From: Robinsoniella peoriensis | GTDB taxonomy: Bacteria > Bacillota > Clostridia > Lachnospirales > Lachnospiraceae | NCBI RefSeq assembly: GCF_042680125.1 | Contig: NZ_JBHTNY010000065.1 | Direction: 5' to 3' (one strand) | DNA length: 30,067 nt | Shown here: piece by piece, positions 1 through 8,139 of the stretch | Numbering within the stretch: the stretch's first letter is position 1 | Layout of the letters: every line of letters begins with the position of its first letter | Program-made: the position numbers and the translations under genes | Notes under the pieces: generated by a model | Seen by the model: the letters and a program-made list of their open reading frames with translations, nothing else | Told to the model about the DNA's origin: nothing | The model's database searches: none

Positions 1-326
1 CTTCTCTTTCCGAGATAGCATTCGTTGATACAAAGCTGGTTTTCTCAGCATGATGGGACCCTGGGGTTGTGGCATGCCGGACGTGATTGGCGTAAAGCTA
101 CTGATGTAAAGCAACTGATCTTGAGAACGGAATTTGTTTTTCATTCCGCGATTAGAAAAAGAAGTAGACGTTATCTTCTTTTATGCATAAACAGCCAAAA
201 ATATACTGCAATCCATCCAATAAAGAACAGCCAGCCACACCCATCTTTCCGTACACTACCTATCATCTACAAATCGTCCTTAATCAGCTAAACCCAAATT
301 TAAGATGAAATTATTTGCTGTAGTAC
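1..326. other. Gene-poor left edge; no identifiable gene
   Basis: No gene is recognised here. A plus-strand open frame of 88 codons at 25-291 has no convincing ribosome site and no family resemblance I know. On the minus strand a short hydrophobic frame (about 240 down to 170) reads like the end of a membrane protein, with residues such as GWLFFIGWIAVYFWLF followed by basic residues and a stop. It could be a decayed gene fragment. The first 12 bases and bases 244-300 belong to a repeat family that recurs inverted at the right edge of the window. Confidence 0.4.
244..300 (+). repeat. Intergenic repeat, left copy
   Basis: This stretch matches the reverse complement of 29971-30024 almost completely: about 53 aligned bases with one extra base and four mismatches. 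Both copies share the core CTTTCCGTACACTACCTA and the tail AAACCCAAAT. The right copy lies immediately downstream of the alpha-galactosidase gene. A shorter piece of the tail also occurs at 8158-8178. The function is unknown. It behaves like a dispersed intergenic repeat. Confidence 0.75.
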
Positions 327-490
327 TGGAGCGTGTTTTAAAATTCATTCCTGCCATATGCACGCCCCACTTTGCAGCATATTTGCCCCGAATTCAGGTT
401 GCGTAGCCCGCTACGCGCCCTGCATCCGGGACAAATCTACCACAAACTGTGACGCACATCTGTCAGAAAGCAATTTTCAAACACGCTCTA
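327..490. repeat. Palindromic MITE/REP-like intergenic element
   Basis: The 164-bp element is a giant imperfect palindrome. Its ends are inverted repeats: 327-346 against the complement of 471-490 agree at 17 of 20 positions, with core GAGCGTGTTT. Its exact centre is the perfect palindrome GCGTAGCCCGCTACGC at 401-416, and the intermediate arms (about 381-400 and 417-437) also pair with a few mismatches. There is no transposase, so any mobility would be in trans. The minus-strand reading contains AKWGVHMAGMNFKTRS, which I recall from short ORFs annotated as DUF6783 in Lachnospiraceae; those are probably translations of this repeat. No clear target-site duplication is visible. Confidence 0.85.
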
Positions 491-518
491 GGAGTATAGA
501 GTTAAATTAGAAAAATTC

Positions 519-547
519 TTGTCCATTATAGGACGATATGTTACAAT
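519..547 (+). promoter_or_regulatory. Sigma-A promoter for the cystine symporter
   Basis: TTGTCC (519-524) and TACAAT (542-547) are separated by exactly 17 bp. A TG dinucleotide one base before the -10 box gives an extended -10. Transcription would begin near 554, leaving a leader of about 90 nt before the start codon at 644. The promoter begins only about 30 bp after the palindromic repeat. Confidence 0.65.
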
Positions 548-643
548 GGGGAAGTTGTATGCATCACCTTATTAATGGGCATTATAATTAGAAACATTAT
601 ATGACACAGCAAGATAATCTTTTGTTAAAGGAAGTAGATAAAA

Positions 644-2053
644 ATGGATAATGTATTTTTTAAAGAATTTTTGATGTTAAGTGATATTCGAACACTGCTT
701 TGTCTGGGGCTATTAGTTGCTTTATTCATAGTTATGAACAGAATTCAAAAGCGAAAGGTAAGCTTTTCCAAAAGAATGATTATTGGTACCGTATTCGGAT
801 TGGTGCTGGGACTGATAGTACAGGCTATATCCGGATTTGTTAATCAGCCGATGGATATTACTTTCGTTGCGGAAACCACAAAGTGGTATGGGTTATTTGG
901 CAACGGATTTATAGATCTGATCAGAATGCTGGTTGTACCGTTGGTTATGGTATCGATTATCCATGTGATTATCAACATGCAAAAAGATGCCAACATTGGT
1001 AAACTGACTAAGAATACCATTGTTGTAACTATGGTAATGGTTATTATAGCTGTTGTGGTAGGCCTTTGCGTAGGCATCCTGTTCAAAGTTGGAACAGGGA
1101 TGTCGACTACTGCTGAAGCAGTAGAGATGAAAGAAATTAAAACAGTAGTAGATACCTTGAGAGGATTACTGCCTGCTAATCCGGCACAGGCAATGGTGGA
1201 TGTAAATATTATTGCACTGGTGATTGTAGCTGTATTTTTTGGCCTGGGAGCCAAAAGAATGTCCAAAAAATACTTTGATGTTGTAAAGCCATTTTTTGAT
1301 TTGATTAATGCACTGCATAAAATTATTATGAGTATAGCCATGACAATTATCAAATATATGCCATATGCAGTAATTGCTTTACTGGCTAATACGATTGCCC
1401 AAAAGGGTATTGAAAGCATTTTGGAAGTGGGTATTTTTATTGCAGCCCTTTATACAGCGGTGGCAATTATGTTTATCATCCAGTTGATTACTTTGGTGAT
1501 ATTTGGTGTGAATCCGGGGATTTATCTTAAAAAAGGTATCTCTGTTATGATTCTGGCATTTACTTCAAGGTCCAGTGTAGGTTCCCTGCCTCTTACCATT
1601 GAAACCCTAACGGATAAAATGGGTGTAAATGACGGCACAGCCAATTTTGTTGCCGGTTTTGGTACAACTGCGGGTATGCAGGGATGTGCAGGAGTATTTC
1701 CGGCATTGCTCCTTATATTTGTGGCTAATGTAAATGGTATGCCTATAGATATTACTTTTATTGCAATGTCCATTATTGTTGTTACTTTAGGTTCGTTGGG
1801 AATCGCAGGAATACCGGGAACAGCCACCATGGCAGCCTCCGTTGCCCTGTCAGGTGTGGGTCTGGCATCTTCCTTTCCGGTAGTCAGCCCGATTCTGGCA
1901 ATCGATCCTATCATTGACATGGGAAGGACACTGCTTAATGTGACTGGATCTATGGTTAATGCAATTGTCGTAGACAGAACATTAGGTCAAATGAATATGG
2001 AAAAATTTAAGGATATGAATACAGAAGTTATACCGGAAAGTAGGAAAGAGTAG
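644..2053 (+). CDS. tcyP: Sodium:dicarboxylate-family symporter, TcyP-like cystine uptake
   Basis: The 469-residue protein belongs to the DAACS (sodium:dicarboxylate symporter) family and looks most like the Bacillus TcyP cystine carriers. The N-terminal helix followed by MQ/QKRKVSFSKRM, the WYGLFGNGFIDLIRMLVVPL segment near residue 82 and the total length (about 460 residues in TcyP) support this. It should sit in the membrane with about eight helices and two re-entrant hairpins; the serine-rich SRSSVGSLPLT (about residue 308) and GTTAGMQGCAGVF (about 341) regions match the hairpin regions that bind substrate in the family. The start is supported by an AAAGGAAG-like ribosome site about 10 bases upstream. 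It is monocistronic, between its own promoter and a strong terminator. The substrate is inferred; glutamate or another amino acid is possible. Confidence 0.85.
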   Translation: MDNVFFKEFLMLSDIRTLLCLGLLVALFIVMNRIQKRKVSFSKRMIIGTVFGLVLGLIVQAISGFVNQPMDITFVAETTKWYGLFGNGFIDLIRMLVVPLVMVSIIHVIINMQKDANIGKLTKNTIVVTMVMVIIAVVVGLCVGILFKVGTGMSTTAEAVEMKEIKTVVDTLRGLLPANPAQAMVDVNIIALVIVAVFFGLGAKRMSKKYFDVVKPFFDLINALHKIIMSIAMTIIKYMPYAVIALLANTIAQKGIESILEVGIFIAALYTAVAIMFIIQLITLVIFGVNPGIYLKKGISVMILAFTSRSSVGSLPLTIETLTDKMGVNDGTANFVAGFGTTAGMQGCAGVFPALLLIFVANVNGMPIDITFIAMSIIVVTLGSLGIAGIPGTATMAASVALSGVGLASSFPVVSPILAIDPIIDMGRTLLNVTGSMVNAIVVDRTLGQMNMEKFKDMNTEVIPESRKE

Positions 2054-2080
2054 TAAAATTGATAAGGTGAATAAGCAGCA

Positions 2081-2121
2081 AAGAAGATGTGCCATGCAGG
2101 ATGCGGCACATCTTCTTTTTT
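2081..2121 (+). terminator. Rho-independent terminator of the symporter gene
   Basis: A perfect 13-bp stem (2081-2093 pairing with 2105-2117) encloses an 11-base loop and is followed by an uninterrupted T tract to 2121. It lies 27 bases after the symporter stop codon. Confidence 0.95.
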
Positions 2122-2148
2122 GTTATTGTATTAATAATTACTGTATGT

Positions 2149-2372
2149 TCATTCAAGATGTATTTTATGGCGGGCTGTTTTGATTAATTCTTCTCTGCCT
2201 GCATTCATGTATTCCCGAATAGCAGCAGTATCTCCATACTTTTGAAAACTTTCTAACCTTCTTCCCGCGCGGCACAAGTGATTGCCTGAATCGTTTCCAT
2301 ATTCGCAACGTTAAATGCCGGAACTGCATACTGATGTTTCTGGGCATCTAATAACATCTCTTTAAAAGGCAC
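2149..2372 (-). pseudogene. Remnant of a class II ketose-bisphosphate aldolase (internal deletion)
   Basis: Reading the minus strand from GTG at 2372 gives VPFKEMLLDAQKHQYAVPAF and then NVANMETIQAI, the characteristic N-terminus of class II fructose/tagatose-bisphosphate aldolases. After about 37 codons the sequence jumps, out of frame, to LESFQKYGDTAAIREYMNAG plus about 15 more residues and a TGA at 2151-2149, which resembles the family's C-terminal helix. An intact enzyme has roughly 280-310 residues, so about 200 or more codons, including the zinc ligands, have been lost at a junction near 2260. The fragment cannot be functional. It lies in the opposite direction to the sugar operon that follows. 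Confidence 0.8.
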
Positions 2373-2510
2373 AAACTTATTTTATAACGCTCATTTATGA
2401 TTTTTTCGATATAATATAGACGTATACTAACATGTGTTAAGAGAAAAAACAAGATAAAATTTAGTAAAATTGCTAAAAAAACGGAAGAAAACAAAAAAAT
2501 AAAATATATA

Positions 2511-2539
2511 TTGACAAAATAGAGGTAAGAATATAGAAT
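2511..2539 (+). promoter_or_regulatory. Sigma-A promoter of the kinase/aldolase/ABC operon
   Basis: A consensus TTGACA (2511-2516) and TAGAAT (2534-2539) are spaced by 17 bp in a very AT-rich region. The start would be near 2546, with a leader of about 50 nt ending in the ribosome site AGAAGGAG ahead of ATG 2599. I see no obvious operator dyad. Confidence 0.75.
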
Positions 2540-2598
2540 AATATTATCGAAAAGGAAATAAAATAATTTAGCAACTTTAACAGTAGAAGGAGTTAAGG

Positions 2599-4083
2599 AT
2601 GGGAGAAAAGATAGTAATAGCAGCAGATCTTGGTGCCAGCGGCGGAAAGATGGCGAAAGGAAGATTTGATGGAAGCGTATTGCAGGTTGATGATTTCTTT
2701 GACTTTCCAAATCAGCCATTGGAATTGAATGGAAATCTTTATTGGAATTTGTTTGGGTTGTATAACCGTATCGTGGAGGGATTTACTTATTTTGCAAAGG
2801 AAAATCAAGTACAAGCGGTATCGATAGATACCTGGGGAGCCAGTTACGGACTACTGGACAAGAGAGGAAGACTGTTGGAACCTGTTTACCATTATAGAGA
2901 TTTGCGGACACAAGATTCGGTGGAAAATATGTACAAAATTCTGCCAAAGCGGAAACTGTTTACATTGACAGGATGTCAGCCTAACAGGACCTACACGCTG
3001 CCGCAGTTGTTTTCTTACGTAGAACATCATGATAAGATTCTGGATTTAGCGAAGACCATGTTGTTTTTACCGGATCTGCTGGAATATTTTCTTTCCGGTG
3101 TAAAATCTACAGAACGTTCTATTGCAGGGACATCTGGTATGCTGACACCGGATCAGGATACCTGGGCATTTCAGGTACTGGATAGCCTGCAGATACAGAC
3201 CAGGATGCTGATGCCACTGGTTGAAGCGGGAACACAAAGAGATACGGTTCTAAAAAATATCGCAGATGCTACCGGAATAGGCAGGGCTAAGGTAATAGCG
3301 GCAGCAGGGCATGACACGGCAGCGGCAGTAATTGGAATCCCGGATTTTGGGATTAACCAGCTATATATAAGTATAGGAACCAATGTTAACATGGGCACAG
3401 AATTGACGAGAAGCGTCACAACAGAAAAAGCATATGAGGGAGGTTATAAGAATGCAGGGATTTTGGGAAACAGAAAGATCTTATACCGTGACTTTTCGGC
3501 ATTTTGGATTCTGAATGAGCTTCGCAGGGCTTGGCAGCAGGAGGGAAAGCAATTTGATTATCCCGCAATTATGGAGATGGTAAAAAGCAGTGAATCCAGA
3601 CATGTATATATTGATGTGGAAGATGCTTCCATAAATAATCCGGGGGGCAACATGAAGCAGAAAGTAAATGATTTTCTGGCTTGCACGGGACAGGAGTTGT
3701 TAGAGTCAGATGAAGATTTTGCCAGATGCATATTGGAAAGTATTGCACTTAAAGTGAAATACTGTTTTGAATATATGAAAAGTAAACTTTCTATTCCTTT
3801 ACATAGAGTTTCTGTTATCAATGGAGGCAGCCGCAATTACGTGTTGATGCAGATGATAAGTGATGCACTTGAGATGCCTGTCTTCTGCGGGCTTCCCTTT
3901 GCTACATTGGCTGGAAATATCCTAACCCAGTTTTATTCTCTTCAAGAATTGGGGTCGCTAGAAGAAATCAGGGAATTATCCGGACGTTCTTTTGAAATGA
4001 AAGAATACCAGCCCAGGTTAGGAGAAAAAACGATCTGGGACATGGAATTGCAGAGAATGATTGAAAAAGGAATATGTAAGTAA
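2599..4083 (+). CDS. rhaB: Rhamnulokinase-like FGGY carbohydrate kinase
   Basis: The 494-residue cytoplasmic kinase has the FGGY fold, and its closest recognisable relative is L-rhamnulokinase, which phosphorylates L-rhamnulose at C1. The N-terminal phosphate loop AADLGASGGKMAKGRF, the IDTWGASYGLLD segment (about residue 75), YRDLRT (about 97), the catalytic-aspartate region AAGHDTAAAV (about 237) and the C-terminal nucleotide site INGGSRN (about 411) with LPFATLAGNI follow RhaB in order. The usual SSGTW motif is altered to SIGTNVNMG, so the subfamily differs from the E. coli enzyme and the true ketose may differ (for example L-fuculose or another deoxyketose). The start has the ribosome site AGAAGGAG. 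It is the first gene of the apparent operon; the next gene, an aldolase, would cleave the product. Confidence 0.8.
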   Translation: MGEKIVIAADLGASGGKMAKGRFDGSVLQVDDFFDFPNQPLELNGNLYWNLFGLYNRIVEGFTYFAKENQVQAVSIDTWGASYGLLDKRGRLLEPVYHYRDLRTQDSVENMYKILPKRKLFTLTGCQPNRTYTLPQLFSYVEHHDKILDLAKTMLFLPDLLEYFLSGVKSTERSIAGTSGMLTPDQDTWAFQVLDSLQIQTRMLMPLVEAGTQRDTVLKNIADATGIGRAKVIAAAGHDTAAAVIGIPDFGINQLYISIGTNVNMGTELTRSVTTEKAYEGGYKNAGILGNRKILYRDFSAFWILNELRRAWQQEGKQFDYPAIMEMVKSSESRHVYIDVEDASINNPGGNMKQKVNDFLACTGQELLESDEDFARCILESIALKVKYCFEYMKSKLSIPLHRVSVINGGSRNYVLMQMISDALEMPVFCGLPFATLAGNILTQFYSLQELGSLEEIRELSGRSFEMKEYQPRLGEKTIWDMELQRMIEKGICK

Positions 4084-4173
4084 TAAAAAGCTCATAGCAG
4101 GGGGAGAAAGAAAATATTAGAAATAGAAAGGGCACTATTGCAGACCTGCCTGCAATATGCAGTGGGTGTAAAC

Positions 4174-4872
4174 ATGAATGAAGAAATGAAAGCGAAAATG
4201 AAGGAATCAGGGATTTCAGAAGAAGTACTGAATCAGGTGTTATTTGTAGCAAAACGAATGGATGACAAGGGTCTGGTTAACTCTTTTGCCGGAAATATTT
4301 CAGCAAAAGCAGATGGGAAAATATACATTACGCCTACCGGACAGAACAAAGGGCTTTTGACATCGGAAAAAATCGCAGTAGTAAAATCCGATGGTGAAAG
4401 GATCTGGGGGATGAAAGAGACATCGGAAATTATCATGCATTCTATGGCTTATGATATCTGTGAAGCAAATGGCTGGGATGTAGGAGGGGTGGTACACAGC
4501 CACTCAAAGGTACTTACCGCCTTTTCCATGGCGGGACTGGACGTTGAAACGGAAGCATTACCGGAAATGATGGGGAACTTTCATAAGATTCCATGTGCAC
4601 CATATGGAGCTCCGGGAACAAAATTTATTATGACGATGGCAGAACCTTATTTCGCTGATGGATACCGGATAGTACTTCTGGGCAATCATGGAAGTCTGGC
4701 TGTTGGGAAAACCGTTGAAGATGCTATGAATGTTGTGGAGGCCTGTGAATCTATTGCTGAGCAGATATTAATAACGAAATATCTTCTGGGGGGAGAAAAT
4801 TCGTTGGATGATGATGAGGTAGCCAGATTTTTTGAAATTTATAAAGTAAACAGAGAGAACAGAAAATTGTAG
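4174..4872 (+). CDS. Class II (zinc) sugar-phosphate aldolase, FucA/AraD family
   Basis: A 232-residue class II aldolase/adducin-family protein, probably cleaving a ketose-1-phosphate to dihydroxyacetone phosphate and an aldehyde. Recognisable parts are GLVNSFAGNISAK (substrate loop), YITPTGQNKGLL, the catalytic glutamate in KETSEIIMHS, the zinc ligands in VVHSHSKVL and the third zinc histidine in LLGNHGSLAVGKT. These are the family's complete active-site set. ATG 4174 gives the usual length and N-terminal helix. An upstream TTG (4138) in the same frame would add 12 residues, but neither start has a good ribosome site; a GGGGGAG at 4100-4106 precedes no normal start codon, so the exact start is uncertain. 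With the kinase before it, it would complete L-rhamnulose or L-fuculose breakdown. Confidence 0.8.
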   Translation: MNEEMKAKMKESGISEEVLNQVLFVAKRMDDKGLVNSFAGNISAKADGKIYITPTGQNKGLLTSEKIAVVKSDGERIWGMKETSEIIMHSMAYDICEANGWDVGGVVHSHSKVLTAFSMAGLDVETEALPEMMGNFHKIPCAPYGAPGTKFIMTMAEPYFADGYRIVLLGNHGSLAVGKTVEDAMNVVEACESIAEQILITKYLLGGENSLDDDEVARFFEIYKVNRENRKL

Positions 4873-4961
4873 TATAACGGTATTTGTGTTTTTGCCTGTA
4901 GGAAAAGACATGAGTATAGATGACAAAAACTTAGTGTAAGCAAGAAAAAGGAGGAAAAGGT

Positions 4962-6335
4962 ATGAAGTTCAAAAAAGTAGCAAGTGTTTTACTGGCTGTA
5001 TCAATGGTATTGGGGATGACAGCGTGCGCAGGAGAAGGAAAAGAAACGGGGGATTCGAAGGCGGAAACGCCAGTGAAAGAGGAGACAGGCACTGTGAAAA
5101 CAGAGACAGCTAAGGATACAGTTTCTGAGAAAGAAACTACAATAACGATGTGGTCATGGTCACCGATTACACGTACCTGCGAAAAGATGCTAGAGGCATT
5201 TGAAAAAGAAAATCCCGGAATCAAAATAGAATTTTCTTATTATAATTATGATCCAGAGTATTTATCAGCTCTTTCGGCAGCGGCAGCGTCGGACAGTCTT
5301 CCTGATATTATAGGACTGCAACCTGGGTCAATGACAGCACAATATGCGGACTACTTATTAGACTATTCTGACTATGCAGCAAAAGACTGGGGGGAAAACT
5401 GGAAGGTAAACTATCCGGATATGATTGCCAGCCAGATTCAGATGGGAAACAAAGAGGGGGATACCTCTAATTATATTCTGCCTATTGAAGCACAGATCAT
5501 CAGCATTGTGTATAACAAAAATGTTTTTAAGAAATATAATCTAGAAATCCCTACTACTTATGAAGAATTGAAGCAATTGTGTAAAACCCTTAATGAGAAT
5601 GGGGTGGCACCTCTATTCTTTGGCGGCTCCAATGGATGGCAGGCGGTAAATATGTTTACTATGCTATGCTCCCAGATAGATACTACGATCTTTGATAAGG
5701 CCCAGGCGGGGGAGATAAAGTGGACTGATCCAAAGATGGTTCAGGCTATGGGAAACTTTAGAATGATGTTTGATGATGGCATTTTTCAGACAGGAGCAAT
5801 GTCCGCAGATGCGAACACCAATGGCACTCCGGCATTTGTATCGGATAATGCAGCTATGATGGCTCTGGGTTCCTGGTGGTGTCAGGAGTTTACTGCTGAG
5901 GATCCTGCAACCACAGTTGCTGACTGGGACTTTGGATTTTTCTATCTTCCTCCAATTGGAACAGCAGAAAAAGCAGCAATGCCGGTTGGGGGTATTGACT
6001 TCGGATATGGTATTACAAAAAATTGCAAAAATAAGGATGCAGCATGGAAAGCACTTAAATCTTTCAGTTCAGGTGCCGGCATACAGGCATGTGCAGACGA
6101 TGTAAACAATCTGCCTGCATTTAAAGGAATTGAACCTGAAAATCCTGAGCTGAATCCGGAATTAGTAAAACAGTATAATTCTTTTGCAAAAGACCTTGAC
6201 AGTGCTATGAACCAGCGTATAGGTGAGCCCACAATTGAGACGGCGCTGCAGAATGCTTTAGCAGGTGTCGGATCGGGTGAATTGACACCTGAAGAAGGAT
6301 GTCAGGCGGTTCAGGATGCACAGGATGCTCTTTAA
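4962..6335 (+). CDS. CUT1 ABC transporter sugar-binding lipoprotein
   Basis: The 457-residue protein is an extracellular solute-binding protein of family 1. It has a lipoprotein signal peptide (basic MKFKK, hydrophobic stretch, lipobox MTAC with the modified cysteine at 22), then a charged glutamate/lysine/threonine-rich linker to about residue 60, and the binding fold from about 60 onward (TITMWSWSPI, LPDIIGLQPG, IVYNKNVFKKYNLEIPTTYEEL). It should sit on the outer face of the membrane and deliver a mono- or oligosaccharide to the permeases encoded next. The start is well supported by AAAAAGGAGG just upstream. It follows the aldolase gene by 89 bp. The sugar cannot be read from the sequence; neighbours suggest a deoxyhexose or a glycoside of one. 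Confidence 0.9.
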   Translation: MKFKKVASVLLAVSMVLGMTACAGEGKETGDSKAETPVKEETGTVKTETAKDTVSEKETTITMWSWSPITRTCEKMLEAFEKENPGIKIEFSYYNYDPEYLSALSAAAASDSLPDIIGLQPGSMTAQYADYLLDYSDYAAKDWGENWKVNYPDMIASQIQMGNKEGDTSNYILPIEAQIISIVYNKNVFKKYNLEIPTTYEELKQLCKTLNENGVAPLFFGGSNGWQAVNMFTMLCSQIDTTIFDKAQAGEIKWTDPKMVQAMGNFRMMFDDGIFQTGAMSADANTNGTPAFVSDNAAMMALGSWWCQEFTAEDPATTVADWDFGFFYLPPIGTAEKAAMPVGGIDFGYGITKNCKNKDAAWKALKSFSSGAGIQACADDVNNLPAFKGIEPENPELNPELVKQYNSFAKDLDSAMNQRIGEPTIETALQNALAGVGSGELTPEEGCQAVQDAQDAL

Positions 6336-6352
6336 AACCGGGGATTTACGAA

Positions 6353-6374
6353 AGATGCGCCTTTGGGCGCATCT
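6353..6374 (+). promoter_or_regulatory. Intra-operon hairpin after the binding-protein gene
   Basis: A perfect 9-bp GC-rich stem (6353-6361 with 6366-6374) with a 4-base loop lies 17 bases after the binding-protein stop and just before the permease ribosome site. It has no T tract, so it more likely protects the upstream mRNA 3' end or slows readthrough than fully terminates. Such hairpins are known to give more binding protein than permease in maltose-type operons. Confidence 0.7.
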
Positions 6375-6391
6375 GAAAGGAGAACGCGTTT

Positions 6392-7306
6392 ATGAGTGAT
6401 GTGGCAATCAAGAAGAGGGTTAAGAAAAAGTATAACATTCCCGGATATCTATTTATACTCCCTTCCATATTGTTCTTTGTATTTTACATTTTATATCCGA
6501 TTATCTTTGTAGGCTGGAGCAGTGTCTATGACTGGTCCACACTAAAGAATATGACTTTTATAGGAATAGAAAATTATACCAAAATATTTAGGGATAAGGT
6601 TTTTTGGACGACTATGAGAAATTCGCTGTACTGGATTATCACAACCGTTCCGATTCAAGCAACTTTAGGTTTCTTTTTGGCATACATTGTAGAGGAAAGG
6701 CTGCGTAAAGGAAAAGGAGTTTTCAGAACAGTATTTTTTCTTCCGGTTGCAACCTCTGTAGCAGTAGTAGCAATTGTCTGGGGAAAAATGCTGCAGCCCT
6801 ATCAGGGAATTATTACCCATTATCTGTCTGAAATCGGATTAAAAGGGCAGATGAATATCCTGGGAATGCCGAAATCTGCAATTTTTGGCTGTATTATGGC
6901 AAATATCTGGGAGTGGACCGGTTGGTCCATGATTATGTATGTAGCAGGTATGTCACAAATCCCGGATGATATGAAGGAAGCGGCTAAAATAGATGGAGCC
7001 ACAAGGTGGAAAGAAATACGCTATATTTATTTCCCGGCGTTGGCGTCAACCCATAAGTCTTTACTGATGCTAGGCATTATAGGTTCGCTTCAGACATTTG
7101 GACTAATCTACACCATGACTGGCGGAGGCCCCAACCATGCATCAGAAATGCCGGGTACATATATTTTCCAGATGGGATTTACAAACCAGAAAATGGGGTA
7201 CGCATCCGCACTTTCTATGGTAACATTGATCTTTGCATTGATTATGACTGTCATTCAGGTAAAAGGGCTTGGTGCAGGCGATTTTATGAAGAAGGGGGAT
7301 GATTGA
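6392..7306 (+). CDS. CUT1 ABC sugar permease, MalF/UgpA type
   Basis: The 304-residue inner-membrane permease has six predicted helices. It starts with a basic cytoplasmic N-terminus (KKRVKKKYN), then YLFILPSILFFVFYILYP, as usual for MalF-type subunits. The cytoplasmic EAA loop that docks with the ATPase is clear near residue 193 (MKEAAKIDGATRWKEIRYIYFP). It has an AAAGGAG ribosome site and is separated from the binding-protein gene only by the hairpin. It pairs with the following MalG-type subunit. No ATPase gene is in the operon, so a shared MsmX/MsmK-like ATPase encoded elsewhere is inferred. Confidence 0.92.
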   Translation: MSDVAIKKRVKKKYNIPGYLFILPSILFFVFYILYPIIFVGWSSVYDWSTLKNMTFIGIENYTKIFRDKVFWTTMRNSLYWIITTVPIQATLGFFLAYIVEERLRKGKGVFRTVFFLPVATSVAVVAIVWGKMLQPYQGIITHYLSEIGLKGQMNILGMPKSAIFGCIMANIWEWTGWSMIMYVAGMSQIPDDMKEAAKIDGATRWKEIRYIYFPALASTHKSLLMLGIIGSLQTFGLIYTMTGGGPNHASEMPGTYIFQMGFTNQKMGYASALSMVTLIFALIMTVIQVKGLGAGDFMKKGDD

Positions 7307-7308
7307 TA

Positions 7309-8139
7309 ATGGCATGGAAAGATAGGCGGGGACAGATATGCTGGATAATCATTCTTTTGATATTTGCATTTATTTTTTTGAACCCTTTAATTTTTATGTT
7401 TAGTATGTCTCTGAGAACGCCGGATACCATAGGTTTACCTAAATTGTTTATATTTGAAATTACATTTAAAAATTATCAAAATGTATTCGCAAAAAATCCA
7501 CAGCTTCCAAGCAACTTTTTGGGTAGTGTGGTAGTTACGGTAGGATCTGTTGCATTGGTAACCATGTGTTCTTCAATGGCTGTTTTTGGATTCTCCAGAA
7601 AAAATGTTCATGGCAAGATACTCATATATAATATACTGCTGTGTACGTTGATGGTTCCGCTTGCAGGTTTGGTTGTGCCCCTGACTCAGTTAAACAGTAA
7701 ACTGGGATGGATTAACAATTATATGGGACTGATTCTTCCATATACTGCTCTGGGCATTCCTTATGCAATTACCATATTACAGGGATTTATGATTGGCATT
7801 CCGAAGGAATTAGAAGAGGCAGCAGTGATTGACGGGTGCGGGTCTATGCGTTTGTTTCTGCAGATCATTTGTCCATTACTGAAGCCGGGAATTGTCGTAA
7901 TCGTTATCTGGCAGTTCCTCACATCCTGGAATGAGTTTTTCCTGGCAATGTGTACGCTCACAGATGAGGCGAAAAAAACTCTGCCGCTTGTGGCACAGCA
8001 GTATAATGGAGCGTATTTCAGCCAGCCTGGTACCTTGTTTGCAGCCTTGACTTTAATTACCATTCCGATGCTGATATTTTATATCCTGGTACAGAGACAG
8101 TTTGTAAAAGGACTGACAGCTGGCGCAATAAAAGGTTGA
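7309..8139 (+). CDS. CUT1 ABC sugar permease, MalG/UgpE type
   Basis: A 276-residue partner permease with six predicted helices. Its EAA loop reads LEEAAVIDGCGSMRLFLQII near residue 165, followed by CPLLKP, and the protein ends with FVKGLTAGAIKG, the typical MalG-type tail. ATG 7309 is preferred because AAGGGGG (7291-7297) is about 11 bases upstream; a TTG at 7303 overlapping the previous stop would add only two residues. The gene begins two bases after the preceding permease ends, so the two are translationally linked. It is the last gene of the operon; no clear terminator follows before the ROK gene. Confidence 0.92.
   Translation: MAWKDRRGQICWIIILLIFAFIFLNPLIFMFSMSLRTPDTIGLPKLFIFEITFKNYQNVFAKNPQLPSNFLGSVVVTVGSVALVTMCSSMAVFGFSRKNVHGKILIYNILLCTLMVPLAGLVVPLTQLNSKLGWINNYMGLILPYTALGIPYAITILQGFMIGIPKELEEAAVIDGCGSMRLFLQIICPLLKPGIVVIVIWQFLTSWNEFFLAMCTLTDEAKKTLPLVAQQYNGAYFSQPGTLFAALTLITIPMLIFYILVQRQFVKGLTAGAIKG

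Noticed and set aside
25..291. An 88-codon plus-strand frame at the left edge
   Set aside because: No ribosome site or recognisable homology, and it runs into the repeat at 244-300 used in other contexts.
844..1920. Two long minus-strand open frames opposite the cystine symporter
   Set aside because: They mirror the codon pattern of the clearly recognisable plus-strand transporter and have no ribosome sites or family features.
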